Assembly (NCBI GenBank): GCA_900547005.1
Contig: URER01000036.1
Span: forward strand, 1-26,940
Reading direction: 5' to 3'
Length of the DNA: 26,940 nucleotides
Source: an uncultured Prevotella sp.
GTDB taxonomy: Bacteria; Bacteroidota; Bacteroidia; Bacteroidales; Bacteroidaceae
Shown here one piece after another: positions 14,983 through 22,769 of the stretch. Below the pieces are notes generated by a model. The model saw nothing but the letters and a program-made list of their open reading frames with translations. It was not told the origin of the DNA and did no database searches. How positions within the stretch are numbered: position 1 is the first letter of the stretch; every line of letters starts with the position of its first letter. Both the position numbers and the translations under genes were made by a program.

Positions 14983-15423
14983 TTATTGATGTTTTTCGGT
15001 ATATTTCAATTTGAATGATATAGGGATAGTATATTTCACCGATACCGGTTTTCCCTTTATCGTACCCGGTTTCCAATTAGGCATAGCGTTGATAACCCTT
15101 ATTGCCTCGGCATCGAGAGCCGGATGTATGGAGCGTACTACCTTTGGTTTGCAAGCCTTACCTTTCTTATCAACTACAAACTGAACGATAACGCGGCCTT
15201 CAATCTTTTTCTTTGCGGCTTCCTCGGGATATTTGATGTTATCTCCGAGCCATTCAGAGAGGTTGCCGTTGAACGACGGCATTTGTTCGCAAGTGTCATA
15301 GATTTTTCCTTGTACCGTTTGCAACTCGTTATAATGATTGCTTGCCGATGCTGTCGCATTGACGGTAAATAATAAAGTAAATGCCAATGCAGCACGAGTG
15401 AGTTTTTCTTTTAATGTTTTCAT
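14983..15423 (-). CDS. Secreted TonB C-terminal-domain protein
   Basis: This 146-residue protein carries a TonB C-terminal domain (about 45-140; YPEEAAKKKIEGRVIVQFVV, then LDAEAIRVINAMPNWKPG, then VKYTIPISFKL). The N-terminal hydrophobic stretch (about 11-27) ends in ATASA, so it looks like a cleavable signal peptide rather than a permanent anchor. There is no proline-rich linker, so a classical energy-transducing TonB, which must stay in the inner membrane, is doubtful. It could instead bind a receptor's TonB box as a periplasmic adaptor or be anchored through its uncleaved signal. It is first in a two-gene operon with the TPR/HTH protein and has a good promoter. Confidence 0.85.
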   Translation of the reverse strand: MKTLKEKLTRAALAFTLLFTVNATASASNHYNELQTVQGKIYDTCEQMPSFNGNLSEWLGDNIKYPEEAAKKKIEGRVIVQFVVDKKGKACKPKVVRSIHPALDAEAIRVINAMPNWKPGTIKGKPVSVKYTIPISFKLKYTEKHQ

Positions 15424-15473
15424 TTCTTTTTTGTCTTAATGGTGAAACAATTCATTTTGTCGTCCGGACAATG

Positions 15474-15505
15474 CAAAGTTATGAAAAGCTATTCTTTTAA
15501 TCAAC
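15474..15505 (-). promoter_or_regulatory. Promoter of the TonB-domain/TPR operon
   Basis: On the minus strand GTTG (15502-15505), 20 nt and TAACTTTG (15474-15481) fit the Bacteroidetes consensus, 50 nt upstream of the start codon. Confidence 0.7.
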
Positions 15506-15559
15506 TTTTTCTTTACATTAAATTACATTTGCCTGAATATCAATACCTTATAATGCGCA

Positions 15560-15597
15560 AGAGCCTTTGCAAAATACATCTGCAAAGGCTCTTTTTG
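15560..15597 (+). terminator. Perfect 12-bp hairpin with a U-run on the plus strand
   Basis: AGAGCCTTTGCA (15560-15571) pairs with TGCAAAGGCTCT (15581-15592) around 9 nt and is followed on the plus strand by TTTTTG. It lies just past the topB stop (topB is on the minus strand). It probably ends topB transcription, although the U-run is on the other strand, where no upstream gene exists. Confidence 0.65.
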
Positions 15598-15625
15598 TAT
15601 TGGTTTGTCGGTACTTATCCGTTTA

Positions 15626-17752
15626 TTAAGATTCAGTTTCCTTATTTATCGGCTGCCTGAAATTGCAACCTTCTTTCCATCGGCTGCATCCGTAGGCGGT
15701 CTTACCTTTTATTATGGTACCCTTGCCGCATACAGGACAGGGCTTGCCTACGAGGTCGTCGGCTTGTGGGGGGACTTGTTTCTGAGTGTCGGACGATGGC
15801 GTTACCGATGGCTTTGCCTTCGGAGAGTCTTTCTTTACCGGTGCTTTCTTGCGCTTGGCACTCGATTTCTTTGGAGCTTTCTTGTTCAAGTCCTCCTCTG
15901 TCGTAATCGCCACGTGGCGGTTGCTTGAGTCGGCCAACACTTGATTTACAATCTCCGTGATTTGCGCTTTCAGCTCCTCGATGAACGTCGAGGCATCATA
16001 TTGCTTGCGTTCGATGTCGCGCAGTTTCTTCTCCCATATACCCGTTAGCTCACAACTCGTGAGCAACTTCTCGTGAATGGTGTCGATTAGCTCTATGCCA
16101 GTGGCCGTGGCAAGCAGGTTATTGCGCTCTCGGCGGATGTAACGGCGCTTGAACAGCGTTTCTATAATGTTCGCACGCGATGACGGCCTGCCTATTCCGT
16201 TCTCCTTCAGAGCCGCGCGCAGCTCCTCGTCCTCCACGAATTTGCCAGCCGTCTCCATTGCCCGGAGCAGCGTAGCCTCGGTGTAATATTTCGGAGGAGT
16301 GGTCCATTTCTCGGTGAGTGTAGGCGTGTGGTCGCCGCTTTCGCCCTTTACGAATGTCGGAAGGGTGCGCTCCTCGGCCTCCTTCTTATTGTTGCCTTCG
16401 TCCTCATCTTTCTTTTGGATGTCGTCGCTTTCCGACTTGTTGTCCTTTGCATACACCACGCGCCATCCCGGCTCTAATATCTCTTTGCCTGTAACCTTGA
16501 ACTCCACGTCCTCCACGCAGCCCATGACGGTGGTCGTAGAGAATTTGCAATCGGGGTAGAACACGGCGATGAAGCGTAGGGCGATGAGGTTGAACACGTT
16601 GCGTTCCATGTTGCTCAGCCCCATAGGTGGCACACCTGTGGGGATGATGGCATGGTGGTCGGTAACTTTCGAGGTGTCGAACACCTTTTTGGTTTTCTTC
16701 AACGGTTTGCCGCCGATGGCCGAGACAAGTTGCGCATACACCTTTACGCCGCCGAACGATGTCTTGAACAGACCGTTGAGGATGTTCGGACACTTCGGGT
16801 AAATATCGTCGGAAAGGAACTGTGTGTCCACACGCGGATAGGTGGTGTATTTCTTTTCGTAAAGGCTCTGAATGAGGTTAAGGGTCGTTTCGGCCGAGTA
16901 GCTGAACTTCTTGTTGCACTCCACCTGCAGCGAGGTGAGGTCGAAGAGGTGGGGCGGTGCTTCCGTACCCTTTTTCTTTTGCACGTCCGTTACCGTAAAT
17001 GGCTTGCCGGCAATGGTTTCAAAGGCTTTTTCGCCTTCCTCCTTGCTTGTGAACTTACCCTTTGTGGCCGTGAATTGCGTGTCGCGATAGATGGTTGCGA
17101 GCACCCAATAAGGCTCGGGTTTGAAGTTGTCTATTTCCTTTTGGCGGTTCACGATAAGCGCGAGGGTAGGGGTCTGCACCCTTCCGATGCTCAGCACTTG
17201 GCGGTTCTGCCCGTATTTCAGCGTGTATAGGCGTGTGGCGTTCATGCCGAGCAGCCAGTCGCCGATGGCTCTCGAGAGTCCTGCGAGATAAAGCGGCTGA
17301 TAGTCGGCTTGGTCTTTCAGCTTCTGAAAGCCCTCCCTTATCGCCTCGTCCGTCATCGACGAAATCCACAGACGCTTCACCGGGCATTTCGCTCCGGCTT
17401 TCTGCATCACCCATCGCTGTATCAGTTCTCCCTCCTGACCGGCGTCTCCGCAGTTCACGATAGTGTCCGCATTCTTGAAAAGTTTTTCTATTATTGCGAA
17501 TTGTTTGTGTATGCCTTCGTCCTCAATCAGTTTTATGCCGAACCGCGGTGGAATCATCGGCAACGCACCGAGGCTCCACCGTTTCCAGTTGTCGGTGTAG
17601 TCATTAGGTTCTTTCAGTGTACACAAGTGTCCGAAAGTCCACGTAACCTGATAGCCGTTTCCCTCCATATAGCCGTTTTTCGACTCTTTGGCTCCTATTA
17701 TCATGGCGATGTCTCGCGCTACACTTGGTTTTTCGGCAATGCAAACAATCAT
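15626..17752 (-). CDS. topB: DNA topoisomerase III (type IA)
   Basis: This enzyme passes and decatenates single DNA strands during replication and recombination. It is 708 residues. The N-terminal Toprim domain has the catalytic E7 (CIAEKPSVA) and an acidic motif DAGQEGE (103-109), where the second Asp of the usual DxD is Gly. The active-site tyrosine is Y305 in YTTYPRVDTQ. The core ends near residue 600 and a Lys/Ser-rich linker (about 625-665) follows. The last 40 residues hold one zinc-ribbon-like module with four cysteines (CPVCG, GC, GC). A MIVCIAEKPS start and a -7 box 17 nt upstream support the chosen ATG. No mobile-element genes lie nearby, so a chromosomal housekeeping copy is likely, although TopB is also carried by conjugative elements in this phylum. 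Confidence 0.95.
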   Translation of the reverse strand: MIVCIAEKPSVARDIAMIIGAKESKNGYMEGNGYQVTWTFGHLCTLKEPNDYTDNWKRWSLGALPMIPPRFGIKLIEDEGIHKQFAIIEKLFKNADTIVNCGDAGQEGELIQRWVMQKAGAKCPVKRLWISSMTDEAIREGFQKLKDQADYQPLYLAGLSRAIGDWLLGMNATRLYTLKYGQNRQVLSIGRVQTPTLALIVNRQKEIDNFKPEPYWVLATIYRDTQFTATKGKFTSKEEGEKAFETIAGKPFTVTDVQKKKGTEAPPHLFDLTSLQVECNKKFSYSAETTLNLIQSLYEKKYTTYPRVDTQFLSDDIYPKCPNILNGLFKTSFGGVKVYAQLVSAIGGKPLKKTKKVFDTSKVTDHHAIIPTGVPPMGLSNMERNVFNLIALRFIAVFYPDCKFSTTTVMGCVEDVEFKVTGKEILEPGWRVVYAKDNKSESDDIQKKDEDEGNNKKEAEERTLPTFVKGESGDHTPTLTEKWTTPPKYYTEATLLRAMETAGKFVEDEELRAALKENGIGRPSSRANIIETLFKRRYIRRERNNLLATATGIELIDTIHEKLLTSCELTGIWEKKLRDIERKQYDASTFIEELKAQITEIVNQVLADSSNRHVAITTEEDLNKKAPKKSSAKRKKAPVKKDSPKAKPSVTPSSDTQKQVPPQADDLVGKPCPVCGKGTIIKGKTAYGCSRWKEGCNFRQPINKETES

Positions 17753-17768
17753 ATTTTTTATTTTATTG

Positions 17769-17776
17769 CAAAGGTA
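17769..17776 (-). promoter_or_regulatory. Candidate -7 box for topB
   Basis: On the minus strand TACCTTTG lies 17-24 nt upstream of the topB start. The context TTCACTACCTTTGCA is nearly the same as in front of the patatin-like gene (about 1660-1675). No TTTG -33 box is seen at the normal distance. Confidence 0.5.
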
Positions 17777-17785
17777 GTGAATTAA

Positions 17786-18279
17786 TTTATAATATCTTTT
17801 TATATTCCATTTTTTATAGTCTTAAAAAGTTTGTCAGCACTCTGAAAAGTTATATTTTTCTGACTCCTAAAAAGTAGATATTTTTTCTGAAATCTTTACA
17901 TTTGAAAATCGACTCTCTCGTGCTAACGAACGTTAAATATAGGTTCCGTTACAAATTTACTACCGTTTTTCGACCTCAAAAATCGCAATTCCAAACTCAA
18001 AACTGACGACTGAAAACTGCAAAAGTGGCACTTTTGGAAGAAAATCGGGTCGAATTTTGTCGAAAATTGACCTCGGGAAAAACAGGGGAAAATGGCAAAA
18101 TCGGGCGATTTAACGTTCGTTAGCTTTCAAAAGTGGCACTTTTAGAGGCCGTTTGTGGCACTTTTGGAGTGCAACGGAGCCTCCGTTAGAGCCCAAAAGT
18201 GCCTCCGTTAGAGTGCAAAAGTGCCTCCGTTGCAAAATAACGAGGCCAAAAACGGGTTCTAAAACGGCCAAAAACGCAC
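17786..18279. repeat. Noncoding, palindrome-rich repeat block upstream of topB
   Basis: No credible gene lies here. The block holds CAAAAGTG-G-CACTTTTG palindromes at 18020-18036 and 18128-18143, and a half copy at 18155-18166. It has two tandem 22-bp units beginning GCCTCCGTTAGAG and ending CAAAAGT (18179-18200, 18201-18222), and a third truncated unit at 18223. AACGGAG-C-CTCCGTT forms a palindrome at 18173-18187. A 16-bp sequence at 17922-17937 recurs as its exact reverse complement at 18109-18124. The base composition is A-rich with short GC islands. It may be a decayed repetitive element or a structured noncoding RNA locus; function unknown. Confidence 0.85.
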
Positions 18280-18318
18280 AAAAAAGAGGTAAACCTCTGA
18301 TTGTCAGAAGTTTACCTC
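18280..18318 (-). terminator. Intrinsic terminator of the DUF6377-like gene
   Basis: Fifteen-nt arms (18286-18300 and 18304-18318) pair with one mismatch over a TTG loop. On the minus strand the hairpin is followed by six T residues (A-run at 18280-18285). It lies 130 nt past the regulator's stop. A second dyad, CGCGTTTTT/AAAAAACGCG (18344-18352 and 18376-18385), lies between. Confidence 0.8.
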
Positions 18319-18447
18319 AAAATTGCTTAAAATGCCCTATTTTCGCGTTTTTGAGAGCAAGGAAGAGTTTGCTTCAAAAAACGCGAGTTTTGGAGAGTAT
18401 AATTATAAAGTTTTTCAAAATTAAAGTTGATTTTGAAACGTATAATT

Positions 18448-20058
18448 TTACTTCGGCATGACAGCACAAATGTTTATTACCTCGTTCTCAAATGTATCTC
18501 GGTTTATTGCCCGGTTTCTCACCTGCGTGCGGTGATTGAAAATCGTCTGAGGCGAGTACGACATCAGTGCGGCAATCTTATGACTGTCGGTGATGCCCAT
18601 GCGGATGAGCGCAAAGATGCGGAGGTCTGTGTTTAGGAGCTCGTTCTTCTTGGGCATTATGGCCTTGTCGGGCATTAATAGCGAGTTGAACTTGCTGATA
18701 AAGTCTGGATAAATCCTTAGAAAAGCCGAGTCGAAATTAAAGAACATCTCGCGTATTTCTGCCTCGGAAGGACGTGCGAGGTTGTTGGCCACTCGCATGA
18801 TGTCGTCGTATTGCTTCACCTTTATTTTCAGTTCTACCGTAGAGCGGAACTTATTCAGTTTGTTGATATATGCCACACACAGGTCCATGAACAAGCCAAC
18901 GTATTGCTCTCTCGACATATTCGTGTCCATCAACCGTACATTCAGTTCCTTCAACTGGCCGTTGAGCCGGATAAGTGCGTTTTTTGCCGAGGATGTTTTC
19001 TTCTTTTGTCTCACTACAAAGGTGATGGCAATGACAAGGCCGATGGTAAGTGCACCGATGAGAAACAAGAATATTTGTAGCCTTTGGTTGTTGTCTGCCA
19101 CCGCTTGTTGATATACTACCGCAATGTCGGGAATTTTCTCGGCTACTTCGAGCATCCTCAACCTATTATTATAATATATAGCGTCTTCGAGTGAATACAT
19201 CAGATAGCGATTGGCTTTTTCAAGGTCACCGTCTTCGGTCTTGATGAGATGGGCGAGCTGCTGGAGCGCAAGGTTTTCCTTTAGTGGAGTTATCTGGTCG
19301 GATATTGCCGCATTGACAAGCCATTTCCTATAATTCGTCTTGTCGCCCAGCCCGTCGTAACTCATGGCGAGTGCGTATGCGGATTGGGCATATAGCCGTG
19401 TGTTTTGCGGCTGACAGTGCAATGCTTTCAGATAGTATGCCTTTGCTTTCTCGTATTCGTGGCGGTAAAGACAGCGTTCGCCTGTGCGGTAATAAAATTC
19501 GTGCGAGTCTTTCGGTGTGATGTTTATGAGCGAGTCGGTGTAGAGCAGGCTCTTTTGCGTGTATTGCGGAGTGAAGGTCTTGTCGCTGAAGTATTCGCCC
19601 CAAGCCATATATGTCCATGCGCACACCTTATAATATTCCGCTTTGACGCTCTCCTGCAATAAAGAGGAACTGATGCTTGAAAGCTGTTCCGCTGCCAGGC
19701 TGAAATGTCCTGTGGTGGCAAGAGCCTGAGCACGGTGTATCTTGCATTCGGCGTTAAGGTTGTAGTCGTTCATGGTCGCAGCCAATGCGGATGCCTTTTC
19801 TACATACGTCATTGTGGAATCGAAGCATAATGTGAGGTATTCGGCATAGAGACGGTTATATATCTGAAGCCGTTGTCTCGCGCTGATGTCCATGTTCAGT
19901 TCAGCCTTTATGTTGTCCAGACGTTTCACTTTCTGCTCAACGTAGGTGTCGCGCTTGTCGAGAATAACATCGAGTTGTTTTGTTGATACGGCATTCACAA
20001 CTGCGGCGGACGATACGCAATGTATCAAAAGTATCAGGCAAAGTATCAAATGTTTCAT
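18448..20058 (-). CDS. DUF6377-like membrane TPR/HTH regulator
   Basis: This is a 536-residue probable transmembrane regulator. It has a signal peptide (about 1-23), an exported helical TPR region (about 45-310), a membrane helix (about 326-349), a short coiled coil (about 355-385), and a cytoplasmic C-terminal part with a helix-turn-helix (about 475-520: DSHKIAALMSYSPQTIFNHRTQVRNRA). The layout fits the Bacteroidales DUF6377 family. I start it at ATG 20058; the next ATG upstream (20082) falls inside the promoter -7 box and would precede the signal peptide. It diverges from the TonB-dependent receptor gene, so it may regulate the receptor and glycosidase. That is inferred from position. Confidence 0.85.
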   Translation of the reverse strand: MKHLILCLILLIHCVSSAAVVNAVSTKQLDVILDKRDTYVEQKVKRLDNIKAELNMDISARQRLQIYNRLYAEYLTLCFDSTMTYVEKASALAATMNDYNLNAECKIHRAQALATTGHFSLAAEQLSSISSSLLQESVKAEYYKVCAWTYMAWGEYFSDKTFTPQYTQKSLLYTDSLINITPKDSHEFYYRTGERCLYRHEYEKAKAYYLKALHCQPQNTRLYAQSAYALAMSYDGLGDKTNYRKWLVNAAISDQITPLKENLALQQLAHLIKTEDGDLEKANRYLMYSLEDAIYYNNRLRMLEVAEKIPDIAVVYQQAVADNNQRLQIFLFLIGALTIGLVIAITFVVRQKKKTSSAKNALIRLNGQLKELNVRLMDTNMSREQYVGLFMDLCVAYINKLNKFRSTVELKIKVKQYDDIMRVANNLARPSEAEIREMFFNFDSAFLRIYPDFISKFNSLLMPDKAIMPKKNELLNTDLRIFALIRMGITDSHKIAALMSYSPQTIFNHRTQVRNRAINRDTFENEVINICAVMPK

Positions 20059-20079
20059 ATTAGTATGGCTTATCTTTTG

Positions 20080-20087
20080 CAAAGATA
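20080..20087 (-). promoter_or_regulatory. Candidate -7 box for the DUF6377-like gene
   Basis: On the minus strand TATCTTTG lies 22-29 nt upstream of ATG 20058. A TTTG (20099-20102) sits only 11 nt further up, too close for a standard -33 box. Confidence 0.5.
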
Positions 20088-20209
20088 ATAATTTTGTTCA
20101 AACATCATGCTACTACCTGGATAATATGTGATAAAAAAGAAATATTAATGAAAATCAGACACTTACAAAATTATGGCACTACTAAATCACTACCTGACTT
20201 CTCCCTGCT

Positions 20210-20241
20210 GTTGATTTGTTCACGATGTCGTTATACTTTTG
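20210..20241 (+). promoter_or_regulatory. Promoter of the TonB-dependent receptor gene
   Basis: GTTG (20210-20213), 20 nt and TACTTTTG (20234-20241) fit the Bacteroidetes consensus. Transcription would start near 20248 and leave a leader of about 100 nt, which holds an eight-codon open frame (20313-20339). Confidence 0.65.
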
Positions 20242-20346
20242 CGGCAGAAACGTTCCTGACACACCGATAGGGCAGAGCGAAAGTCGTTTGGGCGATGTCT
20301 TGGTGAGCAAGAATGAGCGAGTATGAACCATTAAACTAAAACCGCA

Positions 20347-22620
20347 ATGAATAAGAAAAGAATTGTTGTCCCGGCTATTACTGCTATGTTGCTTATGTCA
20401 AATATGGTACAGGCACAGGAGGCTGCCGACAGTCTCGACGGGGGAAAAGAAAAGTCGGAAGAGCGCAATGTGATGCTGAACGCATCAGACGCCACCAAAC
20501 CGAGAGAGATTCAGATTGGTCTTCCTTCGGAGGATGTAACCGTGTATGAGAACGGACTGCCTGCTGTCTACTCCTCGTCAGTGCACCAGCTTGCCCGTCA
20601 TTGGCGCAGTCATGCGGGATTGGGAAACGTGGGATTGCTCAATCCTATGGAATCGGCAATCAAGACGGGTAACATTGCTTATTCCGTAGATAGCTATTCT
20701 AATCTCGGTCAAAAAGAATTTAAGGGTGTTGTGAACTATCATACGAATCTGTTCGGATGGCAGAACATCGACATGAACGTGTCGGGAAGTATTAATGACA
20801 ACTGGCTCTATACGGCCGGAACCTACCAGAACTTCGATCCGGGCAACTTCGATCCTAAGTTTACCGACTATGCCGACCGTACAGAGATGTATTACGCCGG
20901 CATAACACGCTTGCTGAACAAGGGAAAACTGAGCTTGATATATAAGTATGCAAAGAGCAACGCACTCGGTTCGATGGTCAATTCCGCACCTTTTATATAT
21001 AAAGGTGATGGTAGCGTGAAAGAGATTCCGGGCTTCACGCTTGGTACTTCATCCTACGCACCGGCCGGAGGTGAGTTCCAATATATGGACATAATGGACG
21101 GAAAGATGAAGACCGGACGCTGGGGCGACTTCACCAACAATGAGTCGCACGAGGTAACGTTGCTGTTTGACTATAATTTCAACCCCACAACGGCAATGAA
21201 ACTCAGCGCGAAATACATGAAAGCTCCTAATGCCAACTATGTAGATTATGGCGGCAGCACCATTTTCGAGGCAGACGCATCAGATAATCTCTTCGTCGGC
21301 GAATCGGAAACTCCATACACAGGCTTGGCTGAAGGCCGCCGCACATGGCTGCACTTTGGTGAGGTGAGCAATATGCTTTTCACCGGTGAACTTACAAAGA
21401 AGGCCGGCAATCACAAACTGCGCCTCGGACTCAACGAGTGGTACTATAAACTCAACTACCATTCTTCGTCATTCCAGTGGGCGGGTACGGTGTCGGAATA
21501 TCCCGATATTCTTACAAAAAAATATGAGGCTGGCACAAGCGACAAGTTCAGAGGATTCAATGAGCTTAGCCCGGAATATACTAAAGGCTACGAGAACAAG
21601 CTCGCCATGTACTTCACCGATGACTGGAAAGTTACTCCAAGGCTCAGATTATACTTCGGTGGCCGCCTTGAGTACTACCGTATGTCGGCAGAGCAGATTC
21701 CGTTCGGACGCTATGCGGGCTTCCATATCGGCGACACCCATACTTATGTTGATGCAGAAGGAAACGAGAATACCGTTACCATAGCACCAAGAAATGTAGT
21801 GAAGGACAAACTCAACTATGCTGCAACATTGCAGGCAACATACAGCATAGACAAGCACTTCGGACTTACCGCCGACGCTACCGTGGCTACAAGATTCCCG
21901 AGAATAAACGAATATGCAGGCACAGGCCCTACCGAGGAGCAGTATAAGAGGGTAACGATTCCGTTGCTAAGAGCCGGAATGACCTATCGCAACAGTTGGA
22001 TTGACTTGGCTTCGATGATTACATATATCTCGAAATCAAACAATATCGACCAGCAGAACGTTACGAAGCCGGGAACGACAATGTCTAAAACGACTTTGCT
22101 TATCTATGGAATAAATACCATAGGATGGACAACTACGGCCGAGATTGACCCGATAAAGGGCTTTCACCTGCACGCGCTGTTCACTTATCAGAAGCCTACT
22201 TACAAGGACTACTTCATCAAATCGCCGTTCGAGGGCGTGGCAGACCTTGACGCAAACGGTAACATCGTGAAGGAAATTCCGCAAATACTTATGGAGTTCG
22301 ACCCGAGTTATAACATCACAGATGATATACGCCTATGGCTCTCTTTCCGCTATTTCGGCAAGACATACGCCAACCTTACCAACGCGCTCTACTTCGATGG
22401 ACGCTGGGAGACATTCGGAGGCGTAACATGGAACGTAAACAAGAAGCTCACACTGGGTGCTACCGTGGTTAATATCCTCAACCAGAAGGGTGCAAGCGGA
22501 ACTATCAACGGTGCGGAACTCTTAAGCAAAGACGATGCAGGAAAGTATCAGAACTACTACATGAGTGGCAGTTATATTCGCCCGTTTACCATAGAATTTA
22601 GTGCAACGTTGCGACTGTAA
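20347..22620 (+). CDS. TonB-dependent outer-membrane receptor
   Basis: This is a probable ligand-gated outer-membrane porter, 757 residues. A signal peptide ends near residue 23 (MVQAQ). A plug region (about 40-170) is recognisable from PREIQIGLPSEDVTVYENGLP and the glycine-rich stretches that follow. A long barrel with alternating aromatic strands ends in IRPFTIEFSATLRL. There is no N-terminal carboxypeptidase-like domain and no SusD-like partner next door, so it is not a standard SusC. The downstream GH36 alpha-galactosidase suggests that it imports an alpha-galactoside oligosaccharide. The import energy would come from a TonB/ExbBD system such as the one at 3056-5539. The substrate is inferred from context only. 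Confidence 0.87.
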   Translation: MNKKRIVVPAITAMLLMSNMVQAQEAADSLDGGKEKSEERNVMLNASDATKPREIQIGLPSEDVTVYENGLPAVYSSSVHQLARHWRSHAGLGNVGLLNPMESAIKTGNIAYSVDSYSNLGQKEFKGVVNYHTNLFGWQNIDMNVSGSINDNWLYTAGTYQNFDPGNFDPKFTDYADRTEMYYAGITRLLNKGKLSLIYKYAKSNALGSMVNSAPFIYKGDGSVKEIPGFTLGTSSYAPAGGEFQYMDIMDGKMKTGRWGDFTNNESHEVTLLFDYNFNPTTAMKLSAKYMKAPNANYVDYGGSTIFEADASDNLFVGESETPYTGLAEGRRTWLHFGEVSNMLFTGELTKKAGNHKLRLGLNEWYYKLNYHSSSFQWAGTVSEYPDILTKKYEAGTSDKFRGFNELSPEYTKGYENKLAMYFTDDWKVTPRLRLYFGGRLEYYRMSAEQIPFGRYAGFHIGDTHTYVDAEGNENTVTIAPRNVVKDKLNYAATLQATYSIDKHFGLTADATVATRFPRINEYAGTGPTEEQYKRVTIPLLRAGMTYRNSWIDLASMITYISKSNNIDQQNVTKPGTTMSKTTLLIYGINTIGWTTTAEIDPIKGFHLHALFTYQKPTYKDYFIKSPFEGVADLDANGNIVKEIPQILMEFDPSYNITDDIRLWLSFRYFGKTYANLTNALYFDGRWETFGGVTWNVNKKLTLGATVVNILNQKGASGTINGAELLSKDDAGKYQNYYMSGSYIRPFTIEFSATLRL

Positions 22621-22769
22621 TATGTGTAGCAATAATAAACGAGATATTGCGTTTACTAAGAAAGAAAGTTTTCAAGATAACATATATATAATAAGGTATT
22701 AGCTGAAATAAGATAAAAAGATTGTTTCAAGGATTACAAAAAGTATAAACTAAGAAAAAACCTAAAGGA

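Noticed and set aside
15626..17752. topB as a sign of a conjugative element
   Set aside because: No integrase, relaxase, tra gene or att-like direct repeat is visible; the neighbours look like ordinary chromosome.
18179..18235. Short regularly spaced units as a mini CRISPR array
   Set aside because: The units are tandem without unique spacers, and no cas gene is present. The same holds for the array at 1-208.
18153..18461. Plus-strand open frame of 102 codons in the repeat block
   Set aside because: It is made of the tandem repeats, palindromes and terminator sequence, and overlaps the end of the regulator gene. No domain or signal peptide is visible.
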